Origin: Klebsiella pneumoniae
GTDB lineage: Bacteria; Myxococcota_A; UBA796; GCA-2862545
DNA: 36,908 nucleotides
Direction: 5' to 3'
NCBI GenBank assembly: GCA_945861065.1
Contig: CAMASI010000045.1
Coordinates: forward strand, 1 to 36,908
Of the stretch, positions 7,230 through 18,139 are shown piece by piece (the stretch's first letter is position 1; each line of letters starts with the position of its first letter). The translations under genes and the position numbers were made by a program. The notes beneath the pieces are model-generated. The model was not told where the DNA came from. It ran no database searches and worked only from the letters and a program-made list of their open reading frames with translations.

Positions 7230-9080
7230 GTGCCGACGGGACCCGGCGCCACAAGCACCGGCGCCGAATCGATGGACCCACCCACCTTCATTGTCCGGGA
7301 GGACGGCTTCCAAGCCGCGCCGGCCTTCTTCTCAGATCCGTTGGACCTGCTGGCGAATGATGCGGACGGCGACGGCGATCTGGACCTGTTTGTTCAAAAC
7401 CACCACCACCACCCCTTTGAGATGTGGCTCGGCGACGGCGCTGGTGTCCTCGTCTACCATTCCCAGCCCGAGTCGGGATTGTGGGACAATGCAGAGGTGC
7501 CGGACCTCTTCGGCGACCTCGGCGCGATGGAAGCGGCGGCAGACGCTGCCGGCCTGGCGGGCCTGACACTGTGGCACGACGTCGCGCGGGACAACGGCCT
7601 GTGGCGGCTGCGCTACAACCCCGGTCCAACGCCTCCCGAGGGCCCTCTCTCTGTGGACTTGCAAACGAGTGCGCCCATCGACGTCGTCGCCGACCTTGAC
7701 GACGCGGAAGTCGTGGAGGTCACTGAGCAGCACCTCATCATCACGCTTCAGGATGTTTCCGTGGCCCGGACGTTCGGGCTGCACCAGACGTTTGTTGGCG
7801 CGCAATTGATCGTCGACGGCACAGCGGGCGGCCAGCCCGTTTCCGTGCGCGCGGGAACGACGCTCGCGCCGCTGGGGACGGGCCGAGTGTCGGTGTGGAT
7901 GAACGACCCCCACGGTGTCGTCTGGGGCGACATGACGGGAGCCCAGGGCCCTGAGCTGTTCGCGACCCGCGGGGCCCTCACGGGCACGTTGGGCGCACCG
8001 GAGGAACCCAAGTCCGACCATCTGTGGGTTCATCTCGACGAAGGCGCGACGTGGGCCACCACGACGGACACAATACCTCCTTCCTACAACCGCGGCCGTC
8101 AGGTCGCGCTGGTGGACACCAACGAGGACGACGTCGCGGAGATTCACATCGGCTGCGAGGCGTCGGCGAACCAGATGCTGAGGCTGGTCGACGGCGTGTA
8201 TGTGGACGTGGCAGCGGCCCTGGGCCTTCACGACGTCGGAGGGGACACCAGTACCTGGTTCGATGTGGACTCGGATGGCGACGAGGACTTGATCTGGCTC
8301 GACCTCAACGTGTTCCGCGTGTCGTACAACCAGGGTGACGCCTTCACCCAGATCGATGGCGACGCGGTGGGCCTCGTCTTTCCACAAGCGTCCGCCGGCT
8401 TCGAGCCCGACGGTATTTTCGACGACTACGGGCTGGTCCCTGCCGACATGGACGGCGACGGCGATCTCGACCTGTGGTTCTACGGCCACGGCGTGGACGG
8501 CCGCGTGGCGCTGTACCGCCAGGACGGCAGCGCCTTCACCGACGTCACCGAGGACATGGGAATGTCCGAACGCGTCGATGTGCGCCGCCTGCTGCCCACG
8601 GACCTCGACCTCGACGGCCTCATGGACGCGGTCCTCGTGGGCGACGACGTTTCCTGGCTCCGACAGAATCCGCCGGGTGTGTGGGTGGCGACAGCGCTTG
8701 ACGCCCGTGCGGACGCGACGAGCGAGGTGGTCGTCGGGGACTTCACCGGCGACGGGTGGCCGGATGTGGCGCGGGTGGGCGCCACGACGGGCAGAACGCT
8801 GTTGGTTGCGGTGACGCCGACGGAATCGTCAGTGGTCGTGCTGGCCCCTGGGCCCGGTCTGGCCTCGGTCGCTTCGATCGTCCGCGCGACGCGGGCGTCG
8901 GGCCGCGTGTCTACGTTTCGTTACGGCAGTCATGCAAACACGTGGATCTCACAGGTTTTGTCGCCCCTCGCCGTGCCGGGGACGGTCGAGGACCCGATTG
9001 TGGCCATCCGATGGACGTGGCCAGACGGCGTCGACATGGACGTGGCACCGATCGCGGGGCTTCAGACGGTTGGGCGGTAG
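7230..9080 (+). CDS. FG-GAP/VCBS repeat protein with ASPIC/UnbV-like C-terminus, probable lipoprotein
   Basis: The first usable start is GTG at 7230 (616 aa); ATG at 7272 is an alternative. The coding sequence clearly extends upstream into a lipoprotein signal that lacks a standard start (see the preceding entry), so the mature protein is probably about 640 aa and membrane-tethered. At least six Ca-binding-type Asp loops are visible: DADGDGDLD, DTNEDDVAE, DSDGDEDL, DMDGDGDLD, DLDLDGLMD and DFTGDGWPD. They mark blades of an integrin-alpha-like propeller. The last 70 residues (IRWTWPDGVDMDVAPIAGLQTV) resemble the ASPIC/UnbV domain of CRTAC-like proteins. An unusual HHHH run occurs in FVQNHHHHPFEMW. 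The role is probably surface adhesion or ligand binding; no enzyme motif is seen. The gene is divergent from the arylsulfotransferase-like gene. Confidence 0.85.
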   Translation: MPTGPGATSTGAESMDPPTFIVREDGFQAAPAFFSDPLDLLANDADGDGDLDLFVQNHHHHPFEMWLGDGAGVLVYHSQPESGLWDNAEVPDLFGDLGAMEAAADAAGLAGLTLWHDVARDNGLWRLRYNPGPTPPEGPLSVDLQTSAPIDVVADLDDAEVVEVTEQHLIITLQDVSVARTFGLHQTFVGAQLIVDGTAGGQPVSVRAGTTLAPLGTGRVSVWMNDPHGVVWGDMTGAQGPELFATRGALTGTLGAPEEPKSDHLWVHLDEGATWATTTDTIPPSYNRGRQVALVDTNEDDVAEIHIGCEASANQMLRLVDGVYVDVAAALGLHDVGGDTSTWFDVDSDGDEDLIWLDLNVFRVSYNQGDAFTQIDGDAVGLVFPQASAGFEPDGIFDDYGLVPADMDGDGDLDLWFYGHGVDGRVALYRQDGSAFTDVTEDMGMSERVDVRRLLPTDLDLDGLMDAVLVGDDVSWLRQNPPGVWVATALDARADATSEVVVGDFTGDGWPDVARVGATTGRTLLVAVTPTESSVVVLAPGPGLASVASIVRATRASGRVSTFRYGSHANTWISQVLSPLAVPGTVEDPIVAIRWTWPDGVDMDVAPIAGLQTVGR

Positions 9081-9146
9081 CACGGGGCGTCTGCACGACA
9101 CGTGGACGGTACGCCACGGACGCTGCGGGCGTCATAGTGGGCCCAA

Positions 9147-11201
9147 ATGCCAGCGCCCGTCGAGCCCATCGAGCCCATCGCCCCGCCGCCGCTTTGCCCA
9201 GAAGGCAATGTCCTCAAGGGTAGGCCGCGCACGTGGGTGGATCTGTCGGCGCCGCACCGGGTCTCCGATGGTGTTGTGGCTTCCGAGGGTGCGGATTGGA
9301 ACGGCCCCCAAGCGGCAGTCCTGCAAAGCGCTGGGTCCACGACGTTTGACTTAGGGCGCCCCACACCGCTGGATTCGTTGTGGATTCAGGCCGACGGGAA
9401 CGACCTCTACTCGGTAGCGGTGTCTGACGATGGGTTGACCTGGCGCGACGTGGCTGTGGTGCCGATCGTGGACGGGCATGGCTTGCGTGGCCGTTCGGTT
9501 TCCCTCGGCGGCGTGGAGGCGCGCCACCTCAAGGTGGGGCAGCCTGAAGGGGACGGTTTCTACTCAATTTCGGAAGTGCAGGCTTATTGTCAGCCTCCGA
9601 AGACCTCTCCGGTCGGTGTCCGGCTCGTGAATTCGACGGCGGCAGGGGGCGCGAAGGGCGGGTGGGTGTGGAATGACACGACCTCTGCCCGCTGGGAGGG
9701 CGTGCTCGCGGTGCTTGGAATGCTGGTCGTTGGCGGGGGCCTCTGGGTCTCATCGACAGGGAAGTTGGCGCGGGCAACCAGCGGCCTCCTGGCCGTCCTC
9801 GGAGTTCTCGGGGCGCTTAGTTTTTTCAATTTCGGGTCGTTGCATTTCGGAAACTCTATTCACGACTGGGATTTCACCCATTACCACATTGGCGCGAAGT
9901 ATTTTCCAGAACTCGGTTACGAACGGCTCTATCGGTGCATGTCCGTAGCAGACGCGGAAGACGGGCTCACGAAACGAGTGGAAGCCCGGCGCATCACGAA
10001 CCTCGAAACGAACGCGATCGAGTCAGCGCGCACCGTGCTCGTCGACCCCACCGTGTGCACGTCGCACTTCTCGCAGGATCGCTGGTCTGCCTTCAAGAAG
10101 GACGTCAAATTCTGGCGAGACCGCCAGGGCGGAAAACGATGGGACGATCTGCAGTTGGATCACGGCTACAACGCGACTCCGGTGTGGACGCTTGCGGGCT
10201 GGGGGCTGGCCGGTACCGCCCCAATTGATGTAGACCAGATGTGGCTTCTGGCGGCCCTCGATCCCGGCTACCTTGTCGCCACAGCGCTGGTCATCTGGTG
10301 GGGTTTTGGTTGGCGCGTGTTGTGCGTCGCGCTCTTGGTATTTGGGACGAATTTTCCGTCTCGTTTCTATTGGACAGGTGGGTCATACCTGCGATTCGAT
10401 TGGTTGTTTTACCTCGTGGCGTCCATTTGTTTGGCCCGTCGGGATCGGCCACTGCTCGCGGGCGCCGCGTTGGCCTATGCGGCCTGCCTCCGCGTTTTCC
10501 CGGTACTCGCCGCGGCTGGACCGGGCTTGGCGCTCCTCTACGACCTGGGATGGCTTCGCGTCAGACCCCGGCCGGGATTGATCCCGTTTTTCGTGAGCCT
10601 CGCGTTGACGTCGGCCCTTCTCGTAGGCGCTTCTACGTGGGTCACTGGGCCCGAGGCCTACCCCGCCTTCGTGGCCAATACGGTGAAACACCAGGAGACG
10701 CCGCTGACCAATCATATGGGGTTGCGCACAGCGTTGTCGTGGCGGCCGCAGGACGGGGGTCGCAAACTGAGGGACGAGAAACTCACGGACCCGTGGTCCG
10801 TGTGGAAGGTCACAAGACTAGAAAATTGGCGCGAGGCCAAGCCTCTGGCCGTCGGGATCGGCCTGGGTTGGCTGTGGGTGCTGTGGCGCGCGGTGCGAAA
10901 GGAGCCGCTGTGGGTGAGTGTCGCGGCGGGGCTCACGGTCATCCCCATCGGCGTGGAATTGACCTGCTACTACTATGCTTTTGTTATTGGCGTTGCGCTG
11001 CTTGCGGGCCGGGACGCGCATGCTGGCGTCATCCTCCTGGGCTTGACGGCCCTGACCCAGTTCGAGGCCTGGGCGCCGATTCCGGGAATGGCCCGATGGA
11101 TGGATGAGCAGTACGTCGGCATGTCGGCGGCGACGATTGTGGCATTCTTGTGGGTCATCCTCCGGCTTGGGCGTTCAACGCCTTCCGCGAACCCGCCCTA
11201 A
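9147..11201 (+). CDS. Discoidin (F5/8C-like) domain fused to a GT87-like polytopic membrane protein
   Basis: The protein has 684 aa. Residues about 20-150 form a compact beta domain resembling F5/8 type C (discoidin) modules: VSDGVVASEGADWNG, TTFDLGRPTPLDSLWIQADG, YSVAVSDDGLTWRDV, RHLKVGQPEGDGFYSISEVQAYC. Cys17 and Cys148 bracket it. From about residue 184 the protein is a membrane protein with roughly ten segments. The first loop, HDWDFTHYHIGAKYFPELGYERLY, matches the D-x-x-x-Y signature start of GT87/DUF2029 polyprenyl-phosphate-dependent mannosyltransferases. No signal peptide precedes the discoidin domain, and an in-frame TAG at 9135 rules out a longer N-terminus. The sugar and acceptor are unknown. 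Its stop overlaps that of convergent dnaJ by 4 bp. Confidence 0.75.
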   Translation: MPAPVEPIEPIAPPPLCPEGNVLKGRPRTWVDLSAPHRVSDGVVASEGADWNGPQAAVLQSAGSTTFDLGRPTPLDSLWIQADGNDLYSVAVSDDGLTWRDVAVVPIVDGHGLRGRSVSLGGVEARHLKVGQPEGDGFYSISEVQAYCQPPKTSPVGVRLVNSTAAGGAKGGWVWNDTTSARWEGVLAVLGMLVVGGGLWVSSTGKLARATSGLLAVLGVLGALSFFNFGSLHFGNSIHDWDFTHYHIGAKYFPELGYERLYRCMSVADAEDGLTKRVEARRITNLETNAIESARTVLVDPTVCTSHFSQDRWSAFKKDVKFWRDRQGGKRWDDLQLDHGYNATPVWTLAGWGLAGTAPIDVDQMWLLAALDPGYLVATALVIWWGFGWRVLCVALLVFGTNFPSRFYWTGGSYLRFDWLFYLVASICLARRDRPLLAGAALAYAACLRVFPVLAAAGPGLALLYDLGWLRVRPRPGLIPFFVSLALTSALLVGASTWVTGPEAYPAFVANTVKHQETPLTNHMGLRTALSWRPQDGGRKLRDEKLTDPWSVWKVTRLENWREAKPLAVGIGLGWLWVLWRAVRKEPLWVSVAAGLTVIPIGVELTCYYYAFVIGVALLAGRDAHAGVILLGLTALTQFEAWAPIPGMARWMDEQYVGMSAATIVAFLWVILRLGRSTPSANPP

Positions 11202-12301
11202 CCGAACAACCTGCCCCAAAACCCCTTGGCCGGGATGTCGAGTTTTCGCAGCTCGGCCAGTTGGCGCACCAGGGTGTCCTCCGCTTCGCCCATGGCCTTG
11301 GGAACGTCGACGGTGAACCTCACATGGTGATCGCCGCGTTGACTGCGTGCGCGCAGATGGTCGCAGCCCTTACCGACCAGGGTTTCCACGTGGCCAGAAG
11401 GGGTACCGGCGACGACGGTGACGGTCTCCTCTCCGTGAACGGTGGGGACGGTCACGGCGCCCCCGAGGCACATGAGCGGGTACGGAACCGGGATGGTGAC
11501 GTAGACGTCCGCGCCTTCGCGTTTGAACACCTCGTGCGGCTCAACGTCCAGCGTCAGGTACAGGTCGCCCGGCCCGGCGCCGGGGTCTCCGAGGTCTCCT
11601 TTTCCGGGGTGCCGAATCTGCAAACCCGCGTAGGCACCGCCTGGGATTCGAACTTCGACATCGATGGTGGATCGGGTTCGCCCGGAACCGCGACATTTCG
11701 TACAGCGGTCTTCCACGGCGACCGATTGGCCAGCACCGCGACAGGTTGGGCAGGTGGTGCGGATACGCAGGAAACCTTGCACCTGAAGGACCTGGCCGTG
11801 GCCTGCGCAGGTAGCGCAAGTGGCCTGTTTGGCGCCGTCTCGTAGCCCTCGGCCCTTACACCCCTCGCAATGCGCGAGGCGTGGTACGGTCAGATTTTTC
11901 GTCACGCCAAGGGCGGCTTCCAAAAACGTGAGCGGGACGGCAACTTCGACGTCGCCACCCCGTTGCGGCCCTGCACGTCGGCCACCGCTGAACATGTTCC
12001 CGAACGCCCCGCCGAACAGGTCTCCAAACACCGAAAAGATGTCCGATACATCGGTGAAATTCGGGTCGTAACCCCGGCCTTTGAGACCCTCATGTCCATA
12101 TTGGTCGTAGATCCGGCGTTTGTCGTCGGACGCGAGCACGTCGTAGGCCTCCGCTGCTTCTTTGAACAGCGGTTCAGCCTCGGCATTCCCCTGATTTAGG
12201 TCGGGGTGGTGCTTCCGCGCGGCGGCTTTGTAGGCCTTTTTGATGGCGGCGGCGTCGGCGTCTTTCGGGACGCCGAGCACCTCGTAATAGTCTCGGGCCA
12301 A
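11198..12301 (-). CDS. dnaJ: Chaperone protein DnaJ
   Basis: This is a 367-aa class A J-protein that starts at TTG with AGGAGG eight bases upstream. The J-domain covers residues 4-70 with the HPD motif at 32-34. A Gly/Phe-rich linker follows (about 88-112, FGDLFGGAFGNMFSGG). The zinc-binding region is residues 145-207 with four CxxCxGxG repeats (CEGCKGRG, CATCAGHG, CPTCRGAG, CTKCRGSG), then the C-terminal substrate-binding domains. It delivers unfolded clients to DnaK and stimulates its ATPase. It lies 27 bp downstream of dnaK in the same operon. Its last codons overlap the convergent membrane-protein gene by 4 bp, so there is no room for a terminator between them. Confidence 0.97.
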   Translation of the reverse strand: MARDYYEVLGVPKDADAAAIKKAYKAAARKHHPDLNQGNAEAEPLFKEAAEAYDVLASDDKRRIYDQYGHEGLKGRGYDPNFTDVSDIFSVFGDLFGGAFGNMFSGGRRAGPQRGGDVEVAVPLTFLEAALGVTKNLTVPRLAHCEGCKGRGLRDGAKQATCATCAGHGQVLQVQGFLRIRTTCPTCRGAGQSVAVEDRCTKCRGSGRTRSTIDVEVRIPGGAYAGLQIRHPGKGDLGDPGAGPGDLYLTLDVEPHEVFKREGADVYVTIPVPYPLMCLGGAVTVPTVHGEETVTVVAGTPSGHVETLVGKGCDHLRARSQRGDHHVRFTVDVPKAMGEAEDTLVRQLAELRKLDIPAKGFWGRLFG

Positions 12302-12328
12302 CAGCGGCTCCTCCTACTCGCGGATGTC

Positions 12329-14218
12329 TCAGGCGTCTTCGTATTCGGCGTCGATCACGTCGTCGTTGGCTTTGCCGCCAGCGGCACCCGGAGGTGGCGC
12401 TGCGGACGGCCCGGCACCCGGCTGACCCTGGTACATGAACTCCGCGAGTTTGTGAGACGCCTTCTGTAGGGCCTCGGTCGTTGCTTTCAGCCGATCCGGA
12501 TCGTCGCTGTCCAGCGCGGCTTTGGCATCGGTGAGGGCGGTCTCGACGGCGGTTTTTTCGGCCGCAGGAAGTTTGCTTCCATGTTCCGATAGCGTTTTCT
12601 CGATCTGGTAGATCGCATTGTCGAGGGCGTTGCGGGCTTCCACGACCTCCCTTCGTACCTTGTCAGCCTCTTCGTGTTGACGGGCGTCGTTGACCAACCT
12701 GTCGATTTCTTTGTCAGACAGGCCTGACGAAGCTTCGATGGTGATTTTCTGTTCCCGGCCGGTCGCCTTGTCCTTCGCTGACACTGCGAGAATACCGTTC
12801 GCGTCGATGTCGAAGGCAACCTCCACCTGCGGCATCCCACGGGGTGCGGGCGGGAGACCGTCGAGTCGGAAGTTGCCGATCAGGCGATTGTCACGCGCCA
12901 TCTTCCGTTCGCCCTGGAACACGTACACGTCCACGGCGGTCTGGTTGTCTGCGGCGGTGCTGTACACCTCGCGTTTGCTGTGCGGAATGGTGGTGTTGCG
13001 GTTGATGAGCACGCTCATCACGCCCCCAAAGGTCTCGATTCCAAGCGACAACGGCGTGACGTCGAGCAGGAGCATGCTGGTCACGTCGCCTGACAAGACG
13101 CCGCCTTGCACGGCCGCGCCGACGCCGACCACTTCGTCGGGGTTGACGGACCGGTTGGGATCCCGACCGAAGACCTCTTTCACGCGACGCTGGACCAACG
13201 GGATGCGGGTGCTTCCGCCGACCAGCAGCACTTCGTGGATGTCCGAGGGCTGGATTCCGGCGTCTTTGAGCGCCTGGCGACAAGGAACGAGGGTCCGCTC
13301 GACGATGGGTTCGATCAGGCGCTCGAACTCCGCGCGGGTGAGTTTCTTGGTGAGGTGTTTGGGGCCGGTGGCATCCGCGGTGAGGAAGGGCAGGTTGACT
13401 TCGGTGGTCTGCGCCGAGGACAACTCGATTTTGGCCTTTTCCGCCGCGTCCTTGAGGCGCTGGATCACGATGGTCTGGTTGCTGACGTCGATGCCAGTGT
13501 CCTTCTTGAACTCGGCGACAAGCCAGCGGATGAGCAGATCGTCGATGTCATCGCCGCCGAGGTGGGTGTCTCCGCCGGTGGACTTGACTTCGACGACATC
13601 GTCGCCGACTTCGAGGATGGACACGTCGAAGGTGCCGCCTCCGAAGTCGTATACAGCGATGACTTCGTCTTTCTTCTTGTTCAGACCGTAGGCCAGGGCC
13701 GCCGCGGTGGGTTCGTTAATGATGCGCTTGACGTCGAGGCCCGCGATGCGCCCGGCGTCTTTGGTGGCTTGGCGTTGGCTGTCGTTGAAGTACGCCGGAA
13801 CCGTGATCACCGCTTCGGTGACTGGCTGCCCCAGGTACGTCTCGGCCTGCATTTTGAGCTTCTGAAGGATCATCGCGGAGATTTCCTGCGGCGAGTACTC
13901 CTTGTCGAAGATCTTGATGCGACAATCACCGTTCGGCGCGCGTGTCACCTTGTAGGGAAGCCGGTTGACTTCGTCGCCAATTTCGTCGAAACGACGGCCA
14001 ATCAACCGTTTTGCCGAGTAGATGGTGTTCTCGGGGTTGGTGATTGCCTGGCGACGGGCGACCACGCCGACGAGGCGCTCCCCGTCCTTTCCGAAGCCGA
14101 CGACCGACGGTGTCGTACGTGCACCCTCTTCGTTGACGATCACGATGGGCTGGTCGCCCTCCATGATGGCGACGACCGAGTTGGTGGTTCCCAGATCGAT
14201 CCCAATGATTCGGCCCAT
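12329..14218 (-). CDS. dnaK: Molecular chaperone DnaK (Hsp70)
   Basis: The protein has 629 aa. Its ATG is preceded by GGAGGAAG. The N-terminal ATPase domain shows [37 protein letters not shown] phosphate-binding motifs (here VITVPAYF), [11 protein letters not shown] and [13 protein letters not shown]. The substrate-binding domain begins near [14 protein letters not shown], followed by the alpha-helical lid. The tail is acidic ([11 protein letters not shown]), as in bacterial DnaK. It is an ATP-dependent holdase/foldase working with DnaJ; no grpE is present in the window. A promoter with the -35 CTTGACG and a CTTG-N17-CCTA spacing lies about 65 nt upstream on the minus strand, facing away from groES. 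Confidence 0.98.
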   Translation of the reverse strand: MGRIIGIDLGTTNSVVAIMEGDQPIVIVNEEGARTTPSVVGFGKDGERLVGVVARRQAITNPENTIYSAKRLIGRRFDEIGDEVNRLPYKVTRAPNGDCRIKIFDKEYSPQEISAMILQKLKMQAETYLGQPVTEAVITVPAYFNDSQRQATKDAGRIAGLDVKRIINEPTAAALAYGLNKKKDEVIAVYDFGGGTFDVSILEVGDDVVEVKSTGGDTHLGGDDIDDLLIRWLVAEFKKDTGIDVSNQTIVIQRLKDAAEKAKIELSSAQTTEVNLPFLTADATGPKHLTKKLTRAEFERLIEPIVERTLVPCRQALKDAGIQPSDIHEVLLVGGSTRIPLVQRRVKEVFGRDPNRSVNPDEVVGVGAAVQGGVLSGDVTSMLLLDVTPLSLGIETFGGVMSVLINRNTTIPHSKREVYSTAADNQTAVDVYVFQGERKMARDNRLIGNFRLDGLPPAPRGMPQVEVAFDIDANGILAVSAKDKATGREQKITIEASSGLSDKEIDRLVNDARQHEEADKVRREVVEARNALDNAIYQIEKTLSEHGSKLPAAEKTAVETALTDAKAALDSDDPDRLKATTEALQKASHKLAEFMYQGQPGAGPSAAPPPGAAGGKANDDVIDAEYEDA

Positions 14219-14291
14219 GATCTTCCTCCGACGGGCCCAAGTGGGGCCGCTTTGTAGACGAGGTCTCGTGGGAGGCCTCGCGTCGCCGCTT

Positions 14292-14374
14292 CCGTAGGCA
14301 CATGGCGAAATGCGTCAAGCCGAGGGCCTGCGTTGGCTTGGTGTGCTTGACGCGGGCCGTGCACGTGTCTAGTT
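14292..14374. promoter_or_regulatory. Mirrored heat-shock-type promoters between dnaK and groES, with a perfect 9-bp inverted repeat
   Basis: GCGTCAAGC (14312-14320) and GCTTGACGC (14345-14353) form a perfect inverted repeat with a 24-bp spacer. Read on the minus strand, CTTG (14319-14316), 17 bp, then CCTACGG (14298-14292) leads to dnaK. On the plus strand, CTTG (14346-14349), 18 bp, then TCTAGTT (14368-14374) leads to groES. Both match the RpoH consensus CTTG-N17/18-CYTATNT known from alphaproteobacteria, the -10 part only partly. No CIRCE element (TTAGCACTC-N9-GAGTGCTAA) is present. Use of sigma-32 is inference. Confidence 0.6.
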
Positions 14375-14465
14375 GTCGCGCGGCAAGGACGGGTCGGCGA
14401 AAACGTAGCTTCTCCCGTTCGATGATTCCAAAACGAATGGCCGGGCATCCGGCTGGAGGTCCCCG

Positions 14466-16401
<1,936 letters not shown>

Positions 16402-16406
16402 GAATC

Positions 16407-17915
16407 TTGCTGCTCCGGGTACTGGCTATCTGTGTCAGCACGGTGGCCTTCAACCTGACGCTGGCACCGCACAATCTGCACGCGCTGCAGTGGCTGCTGT
16501 ACCTTCCCACCTTTTGGGCACTCAGGGCGGCAGACCGGCGGGGGAACTTGGTTCTCGCGCTGGCATGGGGCGTGATTGCACACGTGGATGGGTTCAACTG
16601 GCTCGTCGAAACGATCCAGTTGTTCTCCAACATCCCGGACGTGGGGGCCTGGGCGATTCTAGGCCTATTTTCGGTTGTATTTGGTCTGCCCTACTTGGTG
16701 CTTTGGCCGCTTGTTCATCCGATGCGGGCGCGGCTCGGAATCGGATGGGTCGTCGTGTTTCCGGCGTGGTGGGTCCTGGTAGAATGGGCTTGGTCCCACG
16801 CCATGTTGTTTCCGTACTTTCATGGGGCCGGTCAATGGTCCAACCTCGCGGTCGTGCAGCTTTCATCGGTCACGGGGGTGTGGGGGCTGACCGGGCTGGT
16901 GATTCTGGTGAATTCGGTGCTCGCGGAAGCGCTGTTTCGCTGGCAAGAGGGCCGGTCTCTGCCCGTTCGCTCGCTGGGGTTGACCGCGATCTTGTGGTCC
17001 GCCATCGTCGTGTGGGGTGGTGTTCGACATGACCGAATTGAGACGCAACTGCGCGCGGGGCCCACGCTTCGAGTCGCCCAGTTGCAAACGCACACCGGCA
17101 TGCTCGAGCGATTTGCCATGCCCGCAAAAGCGGAGTTTCAGGAGTGGGTTGACCTGACGCGAAGGGTGCCGCCCGGCGCCGCCGATCTGGTGGTGTGGCC
17201 GGAAGGGGGTTGTCCGTACGCGGTGAATGACAGCAGGGCAGCCGAGCAGGTGGGCGCGCTGGCGCAACAGGGCGGCTTTGAAATGGTGATCGGTGGGGGG
17301 AGCCGGGAGCGAGAGGCCGATTCTGCCATGGGGGAGACGGGCAAAGTCGAGATCTTCAACAGCGTGTACTTTTTCGGTCGAGACGGTGCGGTGCGGGGTC
17401 GCTACGACAAGGTCGTTCCGTTGCCCTTTGGCGAGTACATCCCGTTCTCAGACATGTTTCCGTGGCTCTCGGATCTGATTGAAGGACCGGGGCATTTCCA
17501 AGCGGGCGAGGAGGCGGTTGTTGTGGCCTTGGACGCAGGACGGATTGCGGCGCCCATTTGTTACGAAGCGATCCTGCCCGGCCTGATGCGGCGATTCGAT
17601 CAGCCCGACTTGGTGATCAATGGCACCAACGATGCTTGGTATGGGGCGACCGAAGGTCCTTGGCAACACGCCCAACTAGCGGCGTTACGCGCGGTGGAGT
17701 TGGGCGTTCCGATGGTGAGGTCTGCGTTCACAGGCAGCTCAATGGTGGTCGAGCCGCACGGTGAGTTGTTGTTTGTGACGGGCTTGTTCGAAGACGTGGC
17801 CCGCATCGTCACCGTACGGCGCGCGACCGTTCCGACCTTTTACGCGGCGGTGGGAGACTGGCTGGTCGCCGTGTGTGGGATCATCGTCGTTGTCGCCTTC
17901 CGCCGAAGCCGATGA
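16407..17915 (+). CDS. lnt: Apolipoprotein N-acyltransferase
   Basis: The protein has 502 aa and starts at TTG five bases after the groEL stop. The first 210 residues carry about six to seven membrane segments. A periplasmic nitrilase-type domain follows (about 222-470) and then a last membrane helix (VGDWLVAVCGIIVVVAF). The catalytic Glu-Lys-Cys triad is visible: Glu266 in VVWPEGGCPY, Lys335 in RYDKVVPLPFGEYIPF, and Cys385 in APICYEAILPG. Lnt adds the third acyl chain to the N-terminal Cys of lipoproteins, the last maturation step in Gram-negative bacteria. That fits the several lipoprotein genes in this window. Placement in a groESL operon is unusual and would tie its expression to heat shock (inference). 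Confidence 0.92.
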   Translation: MLLRVLAICVSTVAFNLTLAPHNLHALQWLLYLPTFWALRAADRRGNLVLALAWGVIAHVDGFNWLVETIQLFSNIPDVGAWAILGLFSVVFGLPYLVLWPLVHPMRARLGIGWVVVFPAWWVLVEWAWSHAMLFPYFHGAGQWSNLAVVQLSSVTGVWGLTGLVILVNSVLAEALFRWQEGRSLPVRSLGLTAILWSAIVVWGGVRHDRIETQLRAGPTLRVAQLQTHTGMLERFAMPAKAEFQEWVDLTRRVPPGAADLVVWPEGGCPYAVNDSRAAEQVGALAQQGGFEMVIGGGSREREADSAMGETGKVEIFNSVYFFGRDGAVRGRYDKVVPLPFGEYIPFSDMFPWLSDLIEGPGHFQAGEEAVVVALDAGRIAAPICYEAILPGLMRRFDQPDLVINGTNDAWYGATEGPWQHAQLAALRAVELGVPMVRSAFTGSSMVVEPHGELLFVTGLFEDVARIVTVRRATVPTFYAAVGDWLVAVCGIIVVVAFRRSR

Positions 17916-17955
17916 TCGCCAGCGTGTGGGGTAGGTTCGCGATGGTTGGTCCGGA

Positions 17956-18011
17956 CACCCGCCCGCCGAGCTCCTCATGCGATCCAGAGGGATCGCACCC
18001 AGGGGCGGGTG
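17956..18011 (+). other. Nested hairpin in the lnt-mtnA intergenic region
   Basis: TGCGATCC (17978-17985) and GGATCGCA (17990-17997) form a perfect 8-bp stem with the loop AGAG. Around it, CACCCGCC (17956-17963) and GGCGGGTG (18004-18011) form a second perfect 8-bp pairing, so the 56-nt element can fold as two stacked stems with an asymmetric internal loop. It lies 41 bp after the lnt stop. There is no T-tract, so it is not a classic intrinsic terminator. It could be a structured 3' end, a processing signal or a small RNA. The rest of 17916-18289 holds no convincing ORF, only the promoter described next. Confidence 0.5.
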
Positions 18012-18139
18012 CAAGGCCACTCGCGGTTGTCCCGCGATCGCGCCGCGCCTAACGCGGATTTCAGTGGTGGACAGACCGGACTTATCGGGCCGGAACAGGT
18101 CAACATTGCGTCACTGGTTGTCTGGTTCCAAGTGACTGC

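Noticed and set aside
7332..8489. 385-aa minus-strand ORF opposite the FG-GAP gene
   Set aside because: The plus strand encodes clear Asp-loop repeats; the minus frame is a by-product of GC-rich codon use.
13106..14257. 383-aa plus-strand ORF opposite dnaK
   Set aside because: It lies wholly within dnaK antisense to it and has no recognisable domain; such mirror frames are common in high-GC genes.
14219..14465. CIRCE/HrcA operator upstream of groES
   Set aside because: No TTAGCACTC/GAGTGCTAA pair is present; the inverted repeat found has a different sequence and spacing.
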